Positions 9,430-18,442 are shown, counted from the first letter of the stretch. The stretch is 64,000 nt of DNA from Candidatus Poribacteria bacterium (GCA_958295945.1 OY282386.1:2970204-3034203); one strand, 5' to 3'. The notes: generated by a model not told the origin, from the letters alone. Numbers and translations are program-made.

Positions 9430-10302
9430 ATGAAAGAGAAAACACTGCCAAAATTGCTTGTAACTAGAGAAGAAGCAGAAGAGAAAATACAAGAACGGAT
9501 AGATGTTGGGAAAATACTTAGGGAAAAACCTATCGATTCAGATGATGAATATGAGTTAACTGGTAAGGATGCAGTTAATTGGTCAAAGTACAACAGAGAC
9601 CTATTAATCAAATTATCTGGAAGTTCCGCTTTAACAGAGGATTACAGAGACTTCATCTATGAAGATCTTGATCTTAATGATTTTGAGGGTCAGCTTTTTA
9701 TAAACCATATAGAAGACTACGAAGATTATATAAAAAAGAAAATATATAATTATAGAGAATATTTGACTGAGAGTCTGAAGAGTTTGGAAGGAATCCGTGA
9801 CAGACTTGAACTGTTTGAAGAACCAGATCCACCTGAGCAGATCTTCGGTGATAAGATCTTCATCGTACACGGACATAATGAGGGAGCTAAACACAAGATT
9901 GCAAGGTTCATCACAGACTTGGACTTAACCGAAACTATACTTGACGAACAACCAGGCAAAGGGCAAACAATAATTGATAAATTTGAAGAGCATGCAGGCG
10001 AAGCAGGTTTTGCCATTGTTTTGTTGACAGGCGATGATGTCGGCGCACCAAAAGAAAAACTTGACATTTCCGAACCACGAGCACGCCAAAATGTCATTTT
10101 AGAACTCGGTTATTTTTTGTGTGGTTTAGGACGTGAACGTGTTCGTATTCTCTACGAAGAAGGTGTTGAATTACCTACAGATATTTACGGCTTAAGTTAC
10201 GTTCAGATGGATAAGAGTGGCGGATGGAAATTGGAATTGGCTCAAGAGATGGCATCTGTTGGAATACCTGTTGACCTAAACAAACTTGTACAGAAAAAAT
10301 AA
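9430..10302 (+). CDS. TIR-like (Cap12/PycTIR-type) domain protein, first copy
   Basis: The protein has 290 residues. Residues 1-135 are a charged, mostly helical region of unknown function. Residues 138-285 match the TIR-like domain found in CBASS Cap12 and Pycsar TIR effectors (Pfam PF10137 by pattern): GDKIFIVHGHNEGAKHKIARF, LDEQPGKGQT, then IIDKFEEHAG, where E186 is the likely catalytic glutamate. ARQNVILELGYF follows. GGAG lies 5 nt before the ATG. It starts 64 bp after the Argonaute gene on the same strand, so it may be a third operon member or a separate effector. A close paralogue lies at 53857-54714. NAD cleavage is expected from the family but not shown. Confidence 0.82.
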   Translation: MKEKTLPKLLVTREEAEEKIQERIDVGKILREKPIDSDDEYELTGKDAVNWSKYNRDLLIKLSGSSALTEDYRDFIYEDLDLNDFEGQLFINHIEDYEDYIKKKIYNYREYLTESLKSLEGIRDRLELFEEPDPPEQIFGDKIFIVHGHNEGAKHKIARFITDLDLTETILDEQPGKGQTIIDKFEEHAGEAGFAIVLLTGDDVGAPKEKLDISEPRARQNVILELGYFLCGLGRERVRILYEEGVELPTDIYGLSYVQMDKSGGWKLELAQEMASVGIPVDLNKLVQKK

Positions 10303-10462
10303 ATTCATTTTCCCTAACACTACCTGAAAGGAAACTCAATGCCCACATTTGACTTCAAAGGCAAATAATTTGTTTACACATACCATATTACTGTCCCAAA
10401 TATGAATTTCCAGCAGTAATAAAGCGATTTTTCTTAAAGTATTCATACATACTGATAACACT

Positions 10463-11353
10463 ATGCAAACATCACACAAATATCTCGACCCAGTAGCACT
10501 CTCACGAATCGGTGGCATGGAACTCGTTGCCCGCCTCGTCGTAGAAGGTTTCGTCACAGGTCTACACAAAAGTCCATATCAAGGATTTAGCGTAGAATTT
10601 GCCGAACACCGTCAGTATATGCCGGGTGATGAAATCCGTTATATTGATTGGAAAGTTTTCGGAAAATCTGATAGATATTATGTCAAAAAGTTTGAAGAAG
10701 AAACCAACCTGAGAGCATATATCCTGTTAGACACAAGTGCATCAATGAATTACAAACACAATGATAACACATTGACGAAGTTTGAATACGGATGTTATCT
10801 TGCAGCGACACTCACATATCTAATGCTAAAGCAAAGAGATTCAGTCGGATTAGCCCTATTTGATAAAGATATTCATAAATACATTCCACCAAGAGGGGCT
10901 GCAACGCACCTTCGTGCAATTGTGTCTGCATTAGAAAATGCATCCCCTGGTGAAGAAACAGAATTGAGTAGTCTGTTCCACGAACTTGCAAAACGGATCG
11001 TCCGACGGGGTTTAGTTATAGTAATATCCGATCTACTTGACGAACCTTCAAACGTCATCTCCGCACTCAAACATCTCAGACATCAAAAACATGAGGTCAT
11101 CGTATTGCACCTTCTTGACCATGCTGAAATGACTTTCCCATACAACGGTTCAGTCATTTTTCGTGATATGGAAACTGGACAAACTCTCTCAACACAAGCT
11201 GATTCACTAAAATCAGCATATCTTGATAATCTTAATCAATTTATACAAAACTATCGTCGCGGGTGTGGTGCTAGCCAGATTGACTATGTTCAAATGGACA
11301 CTATTACTCCCTTTGACCATGCATTGTCGGCATATCTATCCAGACGCAAGTAA
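10463..11353 (+). CDS. DUF58 domain protein (VWA-like)
   Basis: This 296-residue protein follows the DUF58 pattern: QGFSVEFAEHRQYMPGD, EIRYIDWKVFGKSDRYYVK and EEETNLRAYILLDTSASM. DTSAS is a MIDAS-type metal-binding motif of von Willebrand A domains. DUF58 proteins usually sit beside a MoxR AAA ATPase and are thought to act in protein maturation or envelope stress. No MoxR gene is adjacent here, so it stands alone. The N-terminus MQTSHKYLDPVALSRIGG fits the family start. Confidence 0.9.
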   Translation: MQTSHKYLDPVALSRIGGMELVARLVVEGFVTGLHKSPYQGFSVEFAEHRQYMPGDEIRYIDWKVFGKSDRYYVKKFEEETNLRAYILLDTSASMNYKHNDNTLTKFEYGCYLAATLTYLMLKQRDSVGLALFDKDIHKYIPPRGAATHLRAIVSALENASPGEETELSSLFHELAKRIVRRGLVIVISDLLDEPSNVISALKHLRHQKHEVIVLHLLDHAEMTFPYNGSVIFRDMETGQTLSTQADSLKSAYLDNLNQFIQNYRRGCGASQIDYVQMDTITPFDHALSAYLSRRK

Positions 11354-11482
11354 ATATTTTGACCAAACCATCCTAAATCTCCATATATGTAAACCGGACA
11401 ACAAGATTATTCGTTTCCTGTAAAAGTGTTGATGTTCTTTCTAATTTCTGATGAACATAAATTACAAAAGGGAGTGAAAAAA

Positions 11483-12061
11483 ATGAGATTCTTAATATTT
11501 TTTATGTTAGTTGCAACGATATTCGTCTCCGGTTGTGGAGAAGATATGGAAGAAGAGAAGGTGGAGGAAACTCAAACATCGCTGGAAAAAGCGGAAGAAG
11601 CGATGGGAGGGGTGAATGATAGGAGAATGGAAGCTTACCAAAAAGCAGAAGAAGCTGGTGATTTTTCGGTACTGTTCACTTCTATTGGACTAATCTTCCA
11701 AGAAGAACTCGGTTTTGGTCCAGAATTCTGGAATAAAATTTTTGATACATGGGCAGACGCGCATGATGAACGCGTTCAAGGACTCTTTGCAGCTGGTAAA
11801 GAAGATGAGTCCAAGGCAGAGGCACTAGAATATGTGAACTTCATAGGCTATTACTTCATAAAATTTGATTTTGAAAGTCTGAGTGGCGGCGAATTTTACT
11901 TTGAATACTTGGCAGCTTATGATGATATAGTCATAGAATATTTGTGGATTACTTATGAATATCCAGATTCTACTCAGGAAAAGCATCTTGCTTTACTCAA
12001 GAAATCCATAGTTGATGGAAAAGTAAGCATTCAGTACCCTGAAGAATACCCTGAAGAATAG
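11483..12061 (+). CDS. hypothetical lipoprotein
   Basis: The start at 11483 is preceded by GGGAG with 8 nt spacing; an upstream in-frame start at 11426 would bury the signal peptide. MRFLIFFMLVATIFVSGCG is a lipoprotein signal peptide with a VSGC lipobox, giving a mature protein of about 175 residues tethered by lipid. The mature part starts very acidic (EDMEEEKVEE) and is rich in Glu and aromatic residues; it ends with a short EEYPEE repeat. No domain is recognised. It is probably exported to the periplasm or outer membrane. Confidence 0.75.
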   Translation: MRFLIFFMLVATIFVSGCGEDMEEEKVEETQTSLEKAEEAMGGVNDRRMEAYQKAEEAGDFSVLFTSIGLIFQEELGFGPEFWNKIFDTWADAHDERVQGLFAAGKEDESKAEALEYVNFIGYYFIKFDFESLSGGEFYFEYLAAYDDIVIEYLWITYEYPDSTQEKHLALLKKSIVDGKVSIQYPEEYPEE

Positions 12062-12122
12062 TGATATTGAGATAATTTCTTGTGGATGGGTTTATAGACC
12101 TGCTCCTACGAGGAAGTAACCT

Positions 12123-13274
12123 ATGAAAACATACCGGATAGCAATATTAGGTTGTAGAGGAAGGGGAACTGCTGCAGCGCGGGCATACTTTGCCCACCCA
12201 CGAACAGAAGTCCTTGGTCTCTGCGATCTAATTGCAGAAAGATACAATACATTGGGAGATGAACTCAACGTCTCAGCACGTTTTACCGATCTTGATGAGA
12301 TGATTGAGCAGACCTCACCAGACATTGTAGCGATTCCCACAGCAACAGAACTTCACTATGATTTATGCATGCGTGTTTTAGAACACGGTGTGAATATTGA
12401 AGTTGAAAAGCCGATGTGTATTGATCTAAGACAGGCAGATGACGTAATTGACAAAGCAGCAGAAAAAGGTGTACAGGTGGCTGTCCATCATCAAGGGAGA
12501 GTTGGCGCGTCAATGCAAGCCATTGCCCGCGCATACAATGCCGGGAAGATCGGCAACTTACGCTACATTTACGGTAGCGGCAAAGGCTATTACGGTGGAT
12601 ATGGCTTGATGAATATCGGCACCCACATGCTCAACAACATGCTCCATTTTGGGAAACGTTGTAAAAGTGTTGTCGCACATCTCACAACAGGCGGAAAACC
12701 GATTACACCCGAGGACGTTGCCCCATCGCCAAGTGGTATGGGAACAATTGCAGGAGAATATATCACCGCGACAATGCAATATGAAGGCAATGTAACTGGA
12801 ACATTACTTCAACACCGATTTGAAAAAATGGACACAAACGCCTACACGATGGAACTGTTTGGAACTGAAGGAAGACTATTCTGGAGGATGGGTGGGGCAT
12901 ATTATTTGCCAACGCCTCACTATCTTCCTGATGGCAACAATGACAAATGGGAATCGTTAGAATTAATGTTTCCTGAACATTACGATCCGAACAGCAGTGC
13001 ATCTGAAATGGATTATTGGTTTGTTGAGGATTATGTCAACGCATTGGATGAAGATAGACCGCATGTGTGCAGTGGTCATGAGGGGAGACATGTCATTGAG
13101 ATGATGATGGGTATTTTTGAATCTGCTGCTTACGGTAAGCGGGTAACTTTACCACAGACTGATCGAACACATCCGTTGTTACGGTGGTGTGAGGAAAATG
13201 GATTAAATCCTCCTGAAAATATGCCGCGCGGATACGGTGAATGGTTAACGCAAGCAACTAAGCGAATCGGTTAA
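12123..13274 (+). CDS. Gfo/Idh/MocA family oxidoreductase
   Basis: This is a 383-residue NAD(P)-dependent dehydrogenase. The N-terminal Rossmann fold reads MKTYRIAILGCRGRGTAA, the catalytic EKP motif is VEVEKPMCID, and AVHHQGR follows. The C-terminal domain begins near LRYIYGSGKGYYGG and includes NIGTHMLNNMLHFG. GAGGAAG about 9 nt before the ATG supports the start. It differs clearly from the other four copies here, so the substrate is probably different. The neighbour at 13326-14297 is also Gfo/Idh but convergent, and the two gene ends lie only about 50 bp apart. Confidence 0.92.
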   Translation: MKTYRIAILGCRGRGTAAARAYFAHPRTEVLGLCDLIAERYNTLGDELNVSARFTDLDEMIEQTSPDIVAIPTATELHYDLCMRVLEHGVNIEVEKPMCIDLRQADDVIDKAAEKGVQVAVHHQGRVGASMQAIARAYNAGKIGNLRYIYGSGKGYYGGYGLMNIGTHMLNNMLHFGKRCKSVVAHLTTGGKPITPEDVAPSPSGMGTIAGEYITATMQYEGNVTGTLLQHRFEKMDTNAYTMELFGTEGRLFWRMGGAYYLPTPHYLPDGNNDKWESLELMFPEHYDPNSSASEMDYWFVEDYVNALDEDRPHVCSGHEGRHVIEMMMGIFESAAYGKRVTLPQTDRTHPLLRWCEENGLNPPENMPRGYGEWLTQATKRIG

Positions 13275-13325
13275 TATCTTGTTAATCGGTAAACTCGTTG
13301 GAGGGGTTTTAAACCACGATTATTT

Positions 13326-14297
13326 TCATTCACCATTATAGATTTCTGCCATAATCGCGTTCGTCTCTAAACCCAATACACCAGAACATCGGACAGGTTC
13401 ACCAGTCCTAATATGATTAACAAAATCTTGGACAAGTCCAGTATGCGTATGCGGTAAAGGTGTTTGAGAAAACCCCAACACACCATCAGATTTTGTTTCA
13501 AGTGTCAGATTCCCAGAATTCAAAGGTGAACATCTTAAACTACCATTTGTACCATATACCTCAACATCGTCAATTCCAACACCTACATTCCAATTGATAT
13601 TCGCAACGGCATGTCCACCATTTTCAAAACGGAGAGTAAACACAGCAGAATCGTCAACGGTAGCATCTAAATGCACAGTTTCTGCATATCCTTTTACTGA
13701 CGCTACATCTCCCATCAGGGACTGCAGCAGACTGATACGATGACTCCCAATATCCATCAACACACCGCCACCGCTTATTTCAGGATTGATACGCCAATTC
13801 TTCAAGTCTTGACGATTCGGGTTATAGTAACCGGTGCAGTTGATACGAGCAAGCACCACATCACCGATTGCACCATCATTCATTAAGGCTTTCATCTTCT
13901 CAATATTCGGATAGTGATTTCGGTAGTAGGCAAGCATCAAGGTAACACCTGCTTCACGGCATGCCTCCACCATCTGTTGACACTCGCTAACAGACAATGC
14001 CATCGGTTTTTCACAGAGTATATGCTTACCAGCACGTGCGGCACAGATCGTCTGTTCACAGTGCACATGTGGCGGGGTTGCAATGTATATTGCATTTATT
14101 TCATCATCTGAAAGAAGCTTATCAACATGCGCATAGGCGCGTTTTGCACCGTGTCTTTCAGCAAAGTCTTCTGCTTTTGCCTTATCCCGCCGCATCACTG
14201 CGATGAGTTCTGAATCCTCAACGGAATACAACGGTGGTCCGCCTTTATGTTCAGCAACATTTCCGCATCCGAGTATACCCCATCTGAGTATTGCCAT
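13326..14297 (-). CDS. Gfo/Idh/MocA family oxidoreductase
   Basis: This 323-residue protein has the glycine motif GILGCGNVAEHK at the N-terminus, YIATPPHVH, and the catalytic motif CEKPMALS. The second domain has YYNPNRQDLKNWR and GGGVLMDIGSHRISLL. The pattern resembles 1,5-anhydro-D-fructose reductase and related sugar dehydrogenases, but the exact substrate cannot be called. It is divergent from the VOC gene at 14347, and the 49-bp space between them must hold both start signals. Confidence 0.91.
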   Translation of the reverse strand: MAILRWGILGCGNVAEHKGGPPLYSVEDSELIAVMRRDKAKAEDFAERHGAKRAYAHVDKLLSDDEINAIYIATPPHVHCEQTICAARAGKHILCEKPMALSVSECQQMVEACREAGVTLMLAYYRNHYPNIEKMKALMNDGAIGDVVLARINCTGYYNPNRQDLKNWRINPEISGGGVLMDIGSHRISLLQSLMGDVASVKGYAETVHLDATVDDSAVFTLRFENGGHAVANINWNVGVGIDDVEVYGTNGSLRCSPLNSGNLTLETKSDGVLGFSQTPLPHTHTGLVQDFVNHIRTGEPVRCSGVLGLETNAIMAEIYNGE

Positions 14298-14346
14298 GAA
14301 TTGTAATCCTTTCTAATTCACATCGTTTAATTGGAAGAGGAGAATT

Positions 14347-14745
14347 ATGATGACTAACGATACTACACTTGAGAAAATATACCCATTTTTCATCGTTGAC
14401 AACCTTGCCGCCTCTATTGACTTCTACAACAGTAAACTCGGCTTTCAGACAGATTTACTTGTGCCTGAAGACGACCCATTTTTCGGTATAGTGGCTCGCG
14501 ATAACGTCAAGATACTGTTGAAACAGATAACGGAGTATATCCATCCAGTGCCAAACCACACACGGCATGAGTGGGCACGCTGGGATGCGTTTATTTATAC
14601 GCCAAACCCTGACGGTCTGTATGCAGAGTATCAGTCTCGTGGATTAGAATTTCACGAACCGCTTGCGGATACTAGCGATGCCTTACGCGCTTTTGAGTTG
14701 AAGGATCATGATGGTTATGTGTTGTGTTTTGCAAAACCCCTGTGA
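14347..14745 (+). CDS. VOC (glyoxalase/bleomycin-resistance) superfamily protein
   Basis: This 132-residue protein has the paired beta-alpha-beta-beta-beta layout of VOC proteins: EKIYPFFIVDNLAASIDFYN, SKLGFQTDLLV, and the C-terminal DHDGYVLCFAKPL. VOC members bind metals and act as lyases, dioxygenases or drug-binding proteins; the residues here do not settle which. AGGAG lies just before the ATG at 14347. Its 3' end has been copied twice downstream (15955-16074 and 17340-17422), marking a tandem duplication. Confidence 0.85.
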   Translation: MMTNDTTLEKIYPFFIVDNLAASIDFYNSKLGFQTDLLVPEDDPFFGIVARDNVKILLKQITEYIHPVPNHTRHEWARWDAFIYTPNPDGLYAEYQSRGLEFHEPLADTSDALRAFELKDHDGYVLCFAKPL

Positions 14746-14767
14746 TTGGAGATTTTGATTGTCTCTA

Positions 14768-15841
14768 TCACAAATTCGCAAGGACTTGTTCTTCAAAATC
14801 AGTACGTGTAATTTGTTGAAACCGATTATGACGCAGATTTTTATAAAAAACCCAGGAGTCTGGATTTATACTGGAAGCAAATATACCATACAGTGCGTCC
14901 GTAGCACAGAGATAACTCTTCAGTGGTTCTTGACTAGACTCACTATGATCGGAACTTGGGATCAGTTTGCATTCTACAATAGTGATATAGTTTCCTTCTG
15001 CATCGCAAAGCACTAAGTCAACTCGGCTATGGAGTGTTCCTATCCGTATTCTACACTCTCTGATTACTGAAAGTTCTGCGAATTTTGAGTCAGTAAAATA
15101 TTCGGAAGCAGCCTCTACGATATCAAACTCCTTAAGTCGTTCCTTTATTACAAAACTGAATTCATTCTCAGCCTGTTTTTCTGTAAGTTTCAATGCCTTA
15201 TGCAAATCCACTTTGGCACCTATAAAGTCATTTAGACCGGACTTTGCTTCACCTCGACTTGTATGTATTATGGCGTTATCAGGGTTGATACTTATTGCTA
15301 AGTCAAAGGCGGAAATGGCTTCGTCTGACTTACCTTCCTTACTAAGTAGACAACCAATAACATATAAAACGTTGACAAAACTTGCGTCAGTCTGTCTTGT
15401 TTGGTGAGTAGCTACATCACTACAACTGCTTGATGTTTCAACGATCACATCCTCAGTTAGTTTAGGAAAATTCCGATCTTCATAAGTTTTAATTAATTCA
15501 CCAACAAGTGTCATAGTTTCCGTTAAAGGATGGTTTTCATCTTCACCGACACTATGAATTAAATCATCTAATATTTCTAAAAGCTGATGGTATTCGGTTT
15601 CCGTTACTTCAACTTGATTAAGATCTTCGTTATGATTTACGATACTTGTGACCAAATTTAGCAACCGTATTAACCATTGTGTAGCATTTTCTGGCAGTAT
15701 AACATCAACATATCCTATAGAGATTGGGTATGTGAACATAAGTAGAGTCGGATTTGATAATATATGCTCATTTAAATTATGTGGCACAAAAGGTATAATT
15801 GTTGACAATTCATTTTGTGGATATGGTATTCCTCGCAGCAT
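14768..15841 (-). CDS. TPR protein with C-terminal PD-(D/E)XK nuclease-like domain
   Basis: The 357-residue protein starts with a region of about 115 residues (YPISIGYVDVILPE, then a helical part ending LVGELIKTYEDR). At least two TPR-like repeats follow (VLYVIGCLLSKEGKSDEAIS and HTSRGEAKSGLNDFIGAK). The C-terminal 110 residues resemble type I restriction HsdR N-terminal nuclease domains: RVDLVLCDAEGNYITIVECK has the Asp and the ExK of the PD-(D/E)XK fold. The same nuclease domain recurs at 16142-16642, and the N-terminal region recurs at 17008-17330. It converges with the VOC gene. A role in DNA defence is possible but unproven. Confidence 0.75.
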   Translation of the reverse strand: MLRGIPYPQNELSTIIPFVPHNLNEHILSNPTLLMFTYPISIGYVDVILPENATQWLIRLLNLVTSIVNHNEDLNQVEVTETEYHQLLEILDDLIHSVGEDENHPLTETMTLVGELIKTYEDRNFPKLTEDVIVETSSSCSDVATHQTRQTDASFVNVLYVIGCLLSKEGKSDEAISAFDLAISINPDNAIIHTSRGEAKSGLNDFIGAKVDLHKALKLTEKQAENEFSFVIKERLKEFDIVEAASEYFTDSKFAELSVIRECRIRIGTLHSRVDLVLCDAEGNYITIVECKLIPSSDHSESSQEPLKSYLCATDALYGIFASSINPDSWVFYKNLRHNRFQQITRTDFEEQVLANL

Positions 15842-15954
15842 CGTCTATTACCTCTTTTTATTCCATACATCGTACTCAGCGTGTGTCAGTACTTCATGAA
15901 TTACAACTTGCTGTGCATTATATCGTATTACTGTGATTAACCGTGCCTTAGGTG

Positions 15955-16074
15955 GAGTATCAATCTCGTGGATTAGAATTCCATGAACCGCTTGAGAATA
16001 CTGATGACGGCTTACGTGCTTTTGAGCTGAAGGATCATGATGGTTATGTGTTGTGTTTCGCAAAACCGTTGTGA
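15955..16074 (+). pseudogene. duplicated 3' fragment of the VOC gene (copy 2)
   Basis: About 120 bp closely match the last third of the VOC gene at 14347-14745, including the segment for DHDGYVLCFAKPL and the stop codon. There is no start region, so this is a remnant. It lies just upstream of the start of the TPR-nuclease gene. The bases between (15842-15954) encode on the reverse strand a tail reading ITVIRYNAQQVVIHEVLTH, which looks like the end of another broken gene. Confidence 0.8.
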
Positions 16075-16141
16075 GAATCATTCCTATTTAATTCCAATGG
16101 TAGTCAATCCAGAAAGGAATATTCCCAATTTACGTATTTGA

Positions 16142-16642
16142 CTATCCAAGAATTTGTTTTTCAAAAGTAGCACGATCAATTTCTTGAAACTTATTGTGTC
16201 TTAGATTCTCATAGAACTTCCATGAATCTCTATTTGTACTAGTAGCAAGTATACCATAAGGAGTGTCGGTCGCACAGAGAAAACTCTTGAGTTGTTGTGT
16301 GCCGCGGTTTGAATTTCTCAGGGACTTGCACTCTACAATAGCAAGAAAACTTCCTTCTGAATCGAGAAGAACAATATCAGTTATGTAACTAATTGGACCT
16401 ATCTGAATAGGACATTCTCTATCAGTGGAAAAATCCGAGAATTTGGGTTCTGAGAAATATTTAGCAACCGTGTCAGCAATACTAGCCTCTGGTATATAAG
16501 ATCTTTCAATGTTATTTGTGATAGGTAAACGTGCCCCGCGGACAACTCTCTGAATTGCCTCGGCATCTTTGCGTGCCCTCTCACTGTTACCAACACTCCA
16601 TCCAGATATTGAAGAAATATAATCTCTTTTTTTACGTGGCAT
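16142..16642 (-). CDS. PD-(D/E)XK nuclease-like protein, short paralogue
   Basis: This 166-residue protein starts at 16642 (MPRKKRDYISS), with AAGGAG about 10 nt upstream. The basic N-terminus leads into the same nuclease-like domain as the C-terminus of the 14768-15841 protein: AKYFSEPKFSDFS, CPIQIGP, ITDIVLLDSEGSFLAIVECK, LKSFLCATDTPYGILATSTN, and LRHNKFQEIDRATFEKQIL. The Asp and ExK residues are intact. It lacks the TPR part and may be an independent small nuclease or a trimmed duplicate. Confidence 0.72.
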   Translation of the reverse strand: MPRKKRDYISSISGWSVGNSERARKDAEAIQRVVRGARLPITNNIERSYIPEASIADTVAKYFSEPKFSDFSTDRECPIQIGPISYITDIVLLDSEGSFLAIVECKSLRNSNRGTQQLKSFLCATDTPYGILATSTNRDSWKFYENLRHNKFQEIDRATFEKQILG

Positions 16643-16787
16643 GTAAGTATTCTCCTTCTGAGCATCTAATAACATTAATTATATACTCATTTTTTAGAAA
16701 TATCTACAAAATTCGGTTTATATCTGTGAAAAAATAAAGTAAATTGACTACTGTTATTCTATATCATTAAGTTCGCGAATATGTTCC

Positions 16788-17007
16788 TCAATAATTGTAA
16801 GGAATGTTCTCATTTCTCAAAAAACGATTGAGTTGATCATGGCTCCATTTATCGGTGTGATCAGCAAAATAGGTTTGTGTCCAATTCGTGAAACTTGATA
16901 ATAAAAATTGACAATAATCGGAAAATAGGTTTTCCTTCTTTTTAGATTGGGTAAATGTAGTCATAATAGAACATTGGACACCATTTTACAAAAATGCGTA
17001 AGTCCTG
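16788..17007 (-). mobile_element. 5' end of a degenerate insertion sequence: terminal repeat plus transposase N-terminus
   Basis: Reading on the reverse strand from 17007, the sequence begins with CAGGACTTACGCA. An ATG at 16964 then opens a 58-codon frame: MTTFTQSKKKENLFSDYCQF, then TYFADHTDKWSHDQLNRFLR, ending in a stop at 16788. This matches my memory of the N-terminus of an IS701-like DDE transposase common in cyanobacteria and other environmental bacteria. The remainder is missing. The terminal repeat abuts the broken TPR-nuclease copy at 17008. The C-terminal part of the same kind of transposase lies at 55992-56315. Confidence 0.7.
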
Positions 17008-17330
17008 GTTTTAATTAATTCACCAACAAGTGTCATAGTTTCCGTTAAAGGATGGTTTTCATCATCACCAACGCTATGGATTAAATCATCTAATATTTCT
17101 AAAAGCTGATGGTATTCGGTTTCCGTTACTTCAACTTGATTAAGATCTTCGTTATGATTTACGATACTTGTGAATAAATCCAGCAAACGAATCAGCCATC
17201 GGGTAACACTTTCCGGAAGTATAACATCAACATATCCTACAGATATTGGATACGTGAACCTATTTAGAGACGAAATTGACAATAAACGATTACCTAAATT
17301 ATGCGGTACACAAGGTGTTTTGGATGACAT
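17008..17330 (-). pseudogene. N-terminal fragment of the TPR-nuclease gene (third copy), cut by an IS end
   Basis: From the ATG at 17330 the reverse strand reads MSSKTPCVPHNLGNRLL. It then closely follows the 14768-15841 protein (YPISVGYVDVILPE to LVGELIKT). The match stops exactly where the insertion sequence terminal repeat begins, and the frame then runs out through IS sequence. The TPR and nuclease parts of this copy are lost. Confidence 0.8.
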
Positions 17331-17339
17331 TGTACTAAT

Positions 17340-17422
17340 CGGTTGAGAATACAGATGACTTACGAGCTTTTGAGTTGAAGGATCATGATGCATATGTGTT
17401 GCGTTTCGCAAAATCACTGTGA
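17340..17422 (+). pseudogene. duplicated 3' fragment of the VOC gene (copy 3)
   Basis: About 80 bp match the end of the VOC gene, including its stop region. It shares the variant CTTGAGAATAC/GTTGAGAATAC segment with copy 2 rather than with the intact gene, so copies 2 and 3 are closer relatives. It sits immediately upstream of the truncated TPR-nuclease copy, the same order as copy 2 and the intact nuclease gene. Confidence 0.75.
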
Positions 17423-17506
17423 TTGGAAATGGATGAAAATGAATATTTATTTTACATCTTTCCGTTCCCAATAAGACAAGACAAAATGTATATCGCAGAT
17501 GACCAA

Positions 17507-18427
17507 TCAAAAAGCTGTCACACGAGATAGGAAAACTTTATGCAATTTTTCAAGATTTAAATGAAGCCACTCAAACTGATTGGACCAATCTGTTTCATAA
17601 GGTGAGTCCATGTTCTTGTATAAACCTACTTGAGGAACTGTTGTGTTGTAACTAGGCGATTTTTTCCATTCGAGAGCTGCATCTATCTCAGTTTCAATCT
17701 CATTTTGCTGCTCTTTCAACTTATCAAAATATAATTGAGCATTTTGCCCCTTCAGGTGGAGGTTAACAGCAAAATATTTATTATTCTGATGTCTCCATGC
17801 TGCAAGCCAGATGTCGGAGATTTCTCCGATGCGAAAACCAAAATATTGAAGATTTTCACATGGTCCTTGAGGATCAAGCGAACTGTTGTTTTCAGTCAAG
17901 TGTTCGTGAAACTTAGACCAAAATCGTGTACGTGAATCTCCCTCTATCTCTGGACAAATCCAATTGTTAGGTTTGGCAATAACGGTGAACTTCGGTGTCG
18001 GATGCGAAGTATCAACTTGGATTAGCTCAAGTTTTACTCCAAAGAATTGAAAGTGATCGCTCATATTCTCATTTAGCCAATTAAGAGTATTACTGTGTTC
18101 ACTTGCGAATTCAGCTGCAATCCAGATAACTTTAGATGCCCGTAAGTTAGCTGCATAAGCCAAGACTTTACCAAGATGGTCATGGTCAGTTTCTCCCAAC
18201 TGATTTTCAATAACAACAAGAGAATTATCGGTTGTGTTACGGCATACAATATCCGCATAAAATTGCCCTACCTCCATCTCTTTCTCCAAAGGGTCAAATT
18301 TCATATTCAAAACATCGGCTAGCCGGGTAAGGTTTTCTTTCTCAAACAGCCACGGTGTGAAATCTTCATCCTCACGAGGCCAGATGTGACGTAAGTCAAT
18401 AGATTTAAGGTTGCCAAACTCAAGCAT
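17507..18427 (-). CDS. DUF4268 protein with PD-(D/E)XK-like N-terminus
   Basis: At 306 residues, the N-terminal half has EVGQFYADIVCRNTTDNS followed by LVVIENQLGETDHDHLGK. This is the Asp and ExQ arrangement of a PD-(D/E)XK-type fold seen in DUF4268 proteins. The C-terminal half (TRFWSKFHEHL, LQYFGFRIGEISDIWLAAW, EIDAALEWK) fits the DUF4268 domain itself. AAAGGAGATA precedes the ATG at 18427. It starts 15 bp after the stop of the TPR gene at 18443, so the two are co-transcribed. Such proteins often occur in restriction or defence settings, but the role is not established. Confidence 0.8.
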   Translation of the reverse strand: MLEFGNLKSIDLRHIWPREDEDFTPWLFEKENLTRLADVLNMKFDPLEKEMEVGQFYADIVCRNTTDNSLVVIENQLGETDHDHLGKVLAYAANLRASKVIWIAAEFASEHSNTLNWLNENMSDHFQFFGVKLELIQVDTSHPTPKFTVIAKPNNWICPEIEGDSRTRFWSKFHEHLTENNSSLDPQGPCENLQYFGFRIGEISDIWLAAWRHQNNKYFAVNLHLKGQNAQLYFDKLKEQQNEIETEIDAALEWKKSPSYNTTVPQVGLYKNMDSPYETDWSNQFEWLHLNLEKLHKVFLSRVTAF

Positions 18428-18442
18428 AATTTGGTATCTCCT

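Noticed and set aside
15848-16081. Reverse-strand 77-codon gene upstream of the TPR-nuclease gene
   Set aside because: Its first half is antisense to the duplicated VOC tail; only the last 33 or so codons could descend from a real gene, and these lack a start.
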